64,000 nucleotides of DNA from Pokkaliibacter sp. MBI-7 (GTDB lineage Bacteria > Pseudomonadota > Gammaproteobacteria > Pseudomonadales > Balneatricaceae), in contig NZ_JARVTG010000002.1 in assembly GCF_029846635.1 (NCBI RefSeq), positions 682,001 through 746,000 on the forward strand, read 5' to 3'. Of this stretch, positions 59,106 through 64,000 are shown piece by piece (within the stretch, counting starts at the first letter, position 1; each line of letters starts with the position of its first letter). A program made the translations under genes and the position numbers. The notes under the pieces are model-generated. The model did not search any database. It was not told where the DNA came from and saw only the letters and a program-made list of their open reading frames with translations.

Positions 59106-60380
59106 TTACATCAGCAGATCGGGCAGGAACATCACCACCTGCGGGAAGACGGCCAACAAGGCGACCAGCGCCAGTACCGCGCCGATAAAGGGCAGCGACT
59201 CAACGACATAACGGTCTGTCGGGCACTTAAGCAGGCCACACACGGCATACATCGCCACACCGACCGGCGGTGTCATGCCGCCCAGCGTGATAACAATCAT
59301 CAGCAACACACCAAAGTGCACAGGATCAATACCCACGGCATGGATGATGGGCACGAAGATAGGCGTTAGCAGCAACACACTGACAGTGGCCTCCAGTACG
59401 GTGCCGACGATGACCAGGAAGCCCAGAATCAGAAACAGCGTCAGGGTCGGGTCCTGTGAAATGCCGCCAATCAGCTGCGCCAGACTCTGCGGCAGGCGCT
59501 CAAACACAATCGAGTAGCCCACCATGGCGGAGAACATGATGATCAGCATGATCATGCCGATATCCGTCACGCTCTCTTTCAGCGACAGGCGCACATCCGC
59601 CCAGCTGAGTTGACGGTGCAGGAAGAAGCCGATCACCACCGCATAGACCACGGCAAATGCGCCTGCTTCTGAAGGGGTAAAGAAGCCAAACCGGATAAAG
59701 ACGATAAGCAGAATCGGGAACAGCAGCGCCCATTTACTGTCATTCAAAGACTTCATAACACTGCGGAAGGATGGCAGCTCGGTGCTGTCTGGCTGATAGC
59801 CGCGGGCCTTGGCGACACGCCAGGCGGTCAGCATCAGTACGATGGTCATCAGGATGCCGGGCACAATCCCGGCGATAAAGAGCTTGCCGATAGAGACATT
59901 ACCCACGAAGCCGTAAAGGATCAGGCCAATGCTGGGCGGAATGGTGGCAGTAATCAGCGAGCCGACGGCAATGACCGCAGAGGCATACCCCTTTGAGTAC
60001 CCTGCTTTAATCATACTGGGGCCAAGCACACGTGCTTCCATACAGGCATCAGCCACGGCAGAACCTGATACCCCACCCATCAGCGCGCTGAGCAGAATGG
60101 CGACATGAGCCAGGCCGCCTGTCATCCACGACACCAGCACGCGGGAGAACGTTAGCAGGCGTTCGGTAATTCCGGTTCGGTTCATCAGATGACCGGCCAG
60201 AACAAAGAAAGGTACTGCCAGCAAAGGGAAACTCTGGGTAGCACTGGCGACCTTCTGCACGCCGATTGCCATCGGTAACGGTGACTCCAGAAACCACGCC
60301 ATACCTGCCAGACCAATCGTGAAGGCCAGCGGCATACCTGCCAGCAGCAGGACAATAAATACAATGCCGATGAGGGTCAT
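59106..60380 (-). CDS. dctM: TRAP transporter large permease, DctM family
   Basis: 424-residue permease: FPLLAVPFFVLAGHLMNRTG (about residues 50-69), LMGGVSGSAVADACMEARVLGPSM and ITLGGMTPPVGVAMYAV are family blocks. ATGA overlap with the DctQ gene. Substrate inferred as a hexuronate from uxaC2 and manD downstream. Confidence 0.95.
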   Translation of the reverse strand: MTLIGIVFIVLLLAGMPLAFTIGLAGMAWFLESPLPMAIGVQKVASATQSFPLLAVPFFVLAGHLMNRTGITERLLTFSRVLVSWMTGGLAHVAILLSALMGGVSGSAVADACMEARVLGPSMIKAGYSKGYASAVIAVGSLITATIPPSIGLILYGFVGNVSIGKLFIAGIVPGILMTIVLMLTAWRVAKARGYQPDSTELPSFRSVMKSLNDSKWALLFPILLIVFIRFGFFTPSEAGAFAVVYAVVIGFFLHRQLSWADVRLSLKESVTDIGMIMLIIMFSAMVGYSIVFERLPQSLAQLIGGISQDPTLTLFLILGFLVIVGTVLEATVSVLLLTPIFVPIIHAVGIDPVHFGVLLMIVITLGGMTPPVGVAMYAVCGLLKCPTDRYVVESLPFIGAVLALVALLAVFPQVVMFLPDLLM

Positions 60381-60901
60381 AGTTCGGCTCCTGTTTCCTT
60401 GAGCTGATCGATTGCCACTTCACTCAGGGATTCGTATTCAACCTCGTTGCGGCGCAGCTTGCCGATGAGGGTCCAGATATGCCCAAGGCTGGTGATCGTC
60501 AGCAGTACACAGCCGACCGGAACGGCCACCGTGACGAAGGCGTAGCTGATGTTGCTGTCGCCAAAGCGGCGTTCCTTGTTCAGCCAGGTCAGCTCGAAAC
60601 CCCGGATGGCCAGCGTGACAAGAAAGGCAATAATCAGCACATACAGCAGCACATCGAGATAGCCCCTTACCTGTGCCGGAAAATGGCGGACAAGAATATC
60701 AACGCCAATATGTTCGCGTTTACGCAGGGCCTGATCTGCCCCCAGTACACAAACCCAGACAAATAGCAGCTGGGCCATATCAACCGACCAGATAATGGGG
60801 TGGTTGAAGGTACGGGCCACTGCTGCGCCGAAGACCAGCAGAACGATCAGAGCAAGAAACACACGGGCAACCCACTCTTCCAGGCGAATAAAAAAGCGCA
60901 T
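60377..60901 (-). CDS. dctQ: TRAP transporter small permease, DctQ family
   Basis: 174 residues from the ATG at 60901, which has AGGGA eight bases upstream; in-frame starts at 60907 and 60925 are less well placed. Membrane segments VFLALIVLLVFGAAVAR, IIWSVDMAQLLFVWVCVLGADQALRKREHIGVD (the conserved DctQ block), VLLYVLIIAFLVTLAIRG and VTVAVPVGCVLLTITSLG. Confidence 0.92.
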   Translation of the reverse strand: MRFFIRLEEWVARVFLALIVLLVFGAAVARTFNHPIIWSVDMAQLLFVWVCVLGADQALRKREHIGVDILVRHFPAQVRGYLDVLLYVLIIAFLVTLAIRGFELTWLNKERRFGDSNISYAFVTVAVPVGCVLLTITSLGHIWTLIGKLRRNEVEYESLSEVAIDQLKETGAEL

Positions 60902-60934
60902 AGTCATTTCCCTAAGGTACGGCAAGGAGTGGAC

Positions 60935-60966
60935 GGAATACCGGCGGCCAGCGCGGCCGGCATTCC
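60935..60966 (-). other. Hairpin between dctP and dctQ
   Basis: GGAAT-A-CCGGC pairs with GCCGG-C-ATTCC. No T-run. It sits after dctP in the transcript and could protect the dctP message, giving more receptor than permease. Confidence 0.6.
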
Positions 60967-61019
60967 GAGTCAGGTACAGAGCCAGATCTGCTCAGACAGA
61001 CCTGTCCCTTGCCACAGGC

Positions 61020-61997
61020 TTACTGGGCCAGCACCGCATCAACCTGCTTGCGCAACTCTTCATAGCCAAGCTTCTGGTAAACGCTCTGAGTAGCAGCCTT
61101 GAAAGGCGTGACATCGATGGTATCGATACTCACCCCTTTGGCGCGCATCTTGTCTTCATAATCAGACATGGATTTCTCAGTCAGCTCAGAAGCAAAGTCC
61201 CCTGCTTTCAGAGACTCGTCTTTCACGATCTGCTGAACATCGGCGGGCAGGCTGTCAAACCACTGAGCAGAGCCAACCAGACCGGTGATCAGGTTGATAT
61301 GGCCAGTTTTGGTGATGTGCTTGATCACTTCATACAGGCGGGCACCGTAAACAGCTGACATCTGCGCCTCGGCACCATCGATCACGCCCTGTTGCAGCGC
61401 GGTGTAGACCTCGGTCCAGCCCATCGGGGTAGGTGTAGCTCCCATCGCACGAATGGTTTCCAGCCACACGGGGGCTCCCGGCGTACGCATACGGACCCCT
61501 TGCAGATCAGAAGGTTGGGTGACGGGCTTGCTGGTCAGAAGATTTCGCTCACCCTGCCACCAGTTGAACGAAAGCACCTGATGCCCCGAGGCTTTACGCA
61601 GCTTTTCCGCCCAGCTGTCGAACAGTTTAGAGGTCACCAGTTTGCGTGCGCCGGGATAACCCTGAACCAGATAAGGCGCACCGAGAATGCCCATTTCAGG
61701 CGTGAAGTTGGCCAGACGGCCCCCGTCGACCAGCACGGCAACGTTCGCACCTGCGCGTGCCTGCTCCAGCACGTCTTCGTCGTTACCCAGCTGGGAGCCG
61801 GTGAAGATATTGACGGTCAGTTTACCGTCAGTGCGCTGTTCGACCCCTTCCTTGAACTTCACAAGGCCCTTGTACATGGGGTCATCCTGGGTGAGCGCCG
61901 TATTGACGTTCAATGACCAGTCAGCGTGCGCGGCACCGAGGGTGCCCATCATGATTGCGGCCAGAGAGGCCAGTCCGAACATCTTGAGCGATGGCAT
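61020..61997 (-). CDS. dctP: TRAP substrate-binding protein, probable hexuronate receptor
   Basis: 325 residues with signal peptide MPSLKMFGLASLAAIMMGTLGAAHA. Binding core LQGVRMRTPGAPVWLETIRAMGATPTPMGWTEVYTALQQGVIDGAEAQ (about residues 144-191). Sequence distinct from the other three DctP proteins in the window. First gene of dctPQM followed by manD and uxaC2. Divergent from a GntR regulator. GGAG seven bases before the ATG. Confidence 0.92.
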   Translation of the reverse strand: MPSLKMFGLASLAAIMMGTLGAAHADWSLNVNTALTQDDPMYKGLVKFKEGVEQRTDGKLTVNIFTGSQLGNDEDVLEQARAGANVAVLVDGGRLANFTPEMGILGAPYLVQGYPGARKLVTSKLFDSWAEKLRKASGHQVLSFNWWQGERNLLTSKPVTQPSDLQGVRMRTPGAPVWLETIRAMGATPTPMGWTEVYTALQQGVIDGAEAQMSAVYGARLYEVIKHITKTGHINLITGLVGSAQWFDSLPADVQQIVKDESLKAGDFASELTEKSMSDYEDKMRAKGVSIDTIDVTPFKAATQSVYQKLGYEELRKQVDAVLAQ

Positions 61998-62064
61998 AGG
62001 AATACTCCGGTAGCCGGGTACTCACCCGTAGGTAATTCACCCGATTGTTGTTATTAAGTTGCGT

Positions 62065-62120
62065 ACCATACTAGCCTACCACCACTAAACGGGTGTTCGT
62101 CAACACCATACTAGTATGGT
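62065..62120. promoter_or_regulatory. Paired GntR operators between dctP and the regulator
   Basis: Perfect 16-bp palindrome ACCATACTAGTATGGT at 62105-62120 and a partial copy ACCATACTAGCCTACC at 62065-62080, 40 bp apart on nearly the same helix face (about four turns). They sit in the 157-bp divergent promoter region of dctP and the GntR gene. Confidence 0.7.
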
Positions 62121-62154
62121 AGTATGAGTTTTCTTAATTTTGATGGTGATTCCC

Positions 62155-62838
62155 ATGCTCAGTGCACTTGATCCTACAAACCGGCTGCCGAAAGGTTTAC
62201 AGATCTTTCAGCACTTGCGTCAGGCCATCGTGACGCTGAAGTTCAAACCCGGTCAGAGTCTGTCCGAAAAGGAGATTTCTCTGCAGTTGGGTGTCAGCAG
62301 ACAGCCCGTGCGCGAGGCTTTTATCATGCTCTCCGAAGCCGGGCTGGTAGACATCATGCCCCAGCGTGGCACGCTGGTGATCAAGATCTCTCTTGAGGCA
62401 GTCAAAACTGCCCGCTTTATCCGCGAAACGCTGGAGGTGGCGGTCGCCAAGGAGGCCTGCGGCAAGCTGAATGGCGCGTTTTTCCTGCGTACGCGGGCGC
62501 TGATTGCCCAGCAGAAAATGGCGGCAGAAGCGGAAGACTTCGAAGAGTTTCTGAGCCTTGATGAGGCCTTCCATAAATCCATCGCTCTCGAAATCGGCAT
62601 GCAGCGAGTATGGGAGCTGGTGGAGTCGCAGAAAGCACAGATGGACCGGGTACGGTTTCTGAGCCTGCCGGGGGCGTCCCCCATGCGTAAGTTGATTGCC
62701 CAGCATGAAGCGATTCTTGATGCACTGGAGCAAGGCGACAAACTGGCGTGCGAGGAAGCCGTCAAACAGCATCTGTCGGAAGTACTTTCCGTATTGGAGC
62801 CTTTATCCCTGGCCTTCCCGGACTATTTCAGTGAATGA
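62155..62838 (+). CDS. GntR family (FCD-type) regulator
   Basis: About 227 residues. Winged helix KFKPGQSLSEKEISLQLGVSRQPVREAFIMLSEAGLVDIMPQRGTLV (about 29-75), then an FCD domain (DEAFHKSIALEIGMQRVWELVESQKAQMDRVRFLSL, ending in a helical EEAVKQHLSEVLSVLEPL). ATG at 62155 has GGTGA upstream; a TTG at 62140 would add five residues. Probably represses the divergent dctPQM-manD-uxaC operon through the ACCATACTAGTATGGT sites. It differs from ExuR, so the two uronate loci have separate control. Confidence 0.88.
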   Translation: MLSALDPTNRLPKGLQIFQHLRQAIVTLKFKPGQSLSEKEISLQLGVSRQPVREAFIMLSEAGLVDIMPQRGTLVIKISLEAVKTARFIRETLEVAVAKEACGKLNGAFFLRTRALIAQQKMAAEAEDFEEFLSLDEAFHKSIALEIGMQRVWELVESQKAQMDRVRFLSLPGASPMRKLIAQHEAILDALEQGDKLACEEAVKQHLSEVLSVLEPLSLAFPDYFSE

Positions 62839-62933
62839 GCTAACGGGGCTTGACTGCCCCGCTGCTGCCTTTTGGGTGGTTAAACGGGTGTGATCACCAG
62901 CCATTATTCTATGGCCAGCATTCTGACTCTGCT

Positions 62934-63824
62934 CTAGCGCTCAGGCTTCAGCTTCCAGAGCAACGTCTGACGGGCGTGTGCCACTCGTGCCTGGCGCAGG
63001 GCACTGGGGGTCCAGATCAGGTAATAACTGAGCGCATCGTCAACTGCTGTGCCCGGCAGCTCCTGCAGTTCGCCCTTTTCTATCTGCGCATGACAGAGAT
63101 ATTCGGGCAGTACACTCCAGCCAAACCCCTTACAGAGTACGCTGCGCAATGTGCGCAAATCCTGCCCGATCAGTGCCGGTATAATCTGGCCCAGCTTGAG
63201 CTTGTTTCTGGCAGCCCACGAATCAACCAGTGGAATTTCAAGGTTGTAGGCCAGCAGCGGCTCCTGCGTTAGCGCTTTATCGAGAGATGGGCTACGGGAG
63301 ATACGTTCAATAACAGCTGGGGCGGCAACCGCCAGTAAACGCTCGCTACGAATACGTTCGCAGTGCAGGCGTTTGTCACTGGTAGGGAAAGCGGAAACAC
63401 CCAGATCACAATGCCCTTCGATCACCATCTGATTGATCAGGTCGGCACCTCCGGTTTGCAGACGCACCCGGATACCCGCCTCAAGCAGCGGCACGACATG
63501 GACGCCTACCACTTCAGCCAGAAAATCAGCATGTCCGATGATCTGCAATGCACCGGTCATTTCGACCGAGCGGGCCCGCGCAGAAGAAAGCGCCGCTTCG
63601 GCAGCATCAAGCTTGTCACCTATATCCGCAGCCAGCTCATCCGCTGCCCGTGTCGGGCTGACACCACGCACAAGGCGCTCAAACAGCGGCCGGCCAATAG
63701 CCATTTCCAGCCCGGCAATATGTTGTGAGACGGCGGGCTGGGTCAGATTGAGGCTTCGGGCTGCGCTGCTGATGGAGCGCTGGCGATAAACCTCGATGAA
63801 TGTACGCAGGCGAATAAGTGACAT
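62934..63824 (-). CDS. LysR family transcriptional regulator
   Basis: 296 residues. Helix-turn-helix RLRTFIEVYRQRSISSAARSLNLTQPAVSQHIAGLEMAIGRPLFERL at residues 5-51, then the LysR substrate domain (LQIIGHADFLAEVVGVHVVPLLEAGIRVRLQTGG, FGWSVLPEYL). Convergent with the GntR gene. Target unknown; the divergent neighbour lies outside the window. Confidence 0.9.
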   Translation of the reverse strand: MSLIRLRTFIEVYRQRSISSAARSLNLTQPAVSQHIAGLEMAIGRPLFERLVRGVSPTRAADELAADIGDKLDAAEAALSSARARSVEMTGALQIIGHADFLAEVVGVHVVPLLEAGIRVRLQTGGADLINQMVIEGHCDLGVSAFPTSDKRLHCERIRSERLLAVAAPAVIERISRSPSLDKALTQEPLLAYNLEIPLVDSWAARNKLKLGQIIPALIGQDLRTLRSVLCKGFGWSVLPEYLCHAQIEKGELQELPGTAVDDALSYYLIWTPSALRQARVAHARQTLLWKLKPER

Positions 63825-64000
63825 GGCGCAACCATAACATAATTTATGGCAGCGCTAAAAAGCGCTAGTTGGTCAGCATGACGGCATCACTCGTAAGATG
63901 GCTCCCGTCAGCAACGCCACCGAAACAGACGGTGCGCTGACAAGGACCGACTGTCAGAAGCAGCGCTACCGGTGCCCGCCCTCCCCTAATGTGGCAAACG
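63825..64000. other. Right-edge non-coding stretch
   Basis: 176 bp upstream of the LysR gene. No gene start was identified; it should hold the LysR promoter and perhaps that of a gene beyond the window. Confidence 0.4.

Overview
The window looks like part of the chromosome of a marine- or plant-associated gammaproteobacterium of the Oceanospirillales type. This rests on three complete TRAP transporters plus an orphan binding protein, hexuronate and aromatic catabolism, and a dif site whose XerD arm is identical to that of E. coli. The genus cannot be named from sequence alone. The dif site at 55877-55904 places the window at the chromosome terminus. No rRNA, tRNA or CRISPR array was seen.

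Layout. (1) 1-5.4 kb: a minus-strand TRAP operon that runs off the left edge into a PdxA-like dehydrogenase, with a GntR regulator and an orphan paralogous binding protein. (2) 5.4-8 kb: an inositol-dehydrogenase-like oxidoreductase divergent from a LacI-type regulator, with two matching operators 167 bp apart. (3) 8-16.1 kb: a hexuronate locus (ExuR, TRAP transporter, GH31 glycosidase, UxaC) with a 31-bp palindromic operator. (4) 16.3-19.1 kb: a chemoreceptor with two small helical partners. (5) 19.5-24.1 kb: an unusual cluster of two sulfotransferases, a DUF6916-like protein, a GNAT acetyltransferase and three tail-collar (Mdp-like) proteins. (6) 24.3-31.4 kb: an aromatic meta-cleavage type operon. 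(7) 31.4-37.2 kb: an AT-rich, probably acquired block (LysR, beta-barrel, MFS, carotenoid/stilbene-type oxygenase, GST). It is followed by an IS3 remnant fused to a truncated GH1 beta-glucosidase.

(8) 38.47-55.89 kb: three identical, head-to-tail 5806-bp copies of a filamentous phage (inovirus) integrated at dif. Each copy carries a repressor, a CRI-type replication initiator, an ssDNA-binding protein, two tiny membrane proteins, major coat pVIII, adsorption protein pIII, pVI, a Zot/pI assembly ATPase and a further 43-residue membrane protein. There is no integrase and no pIV secretin. Inverted dif-like arms flank hairpins in the phage intergenic region, so integration is expected to use host XerC/XerD on folded single-stranded DNA, as for CTXphi. 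Regulation visible in the sequence includes a cluster of GTAAC repeats over the rep promoter and an intrinsic terminator embedded inside the signal-peptide codons of pIII.

(9) 56.2-64 kb: a second uronate locus (UxaC paralogue, ManD mannonate dehydratase, TRAP transporter, divergent GntR with a palindromic operator) and a LysR regulator. The two UxaC loci lie either side of dif and are both transcribed towards it. Together the uronate genes would import hexuronates, isomerise them and dehydrate mannonate to 2-keto-3-deoxygluconate. The intermediate reductase (UxuB/UxaB) is not in the window.
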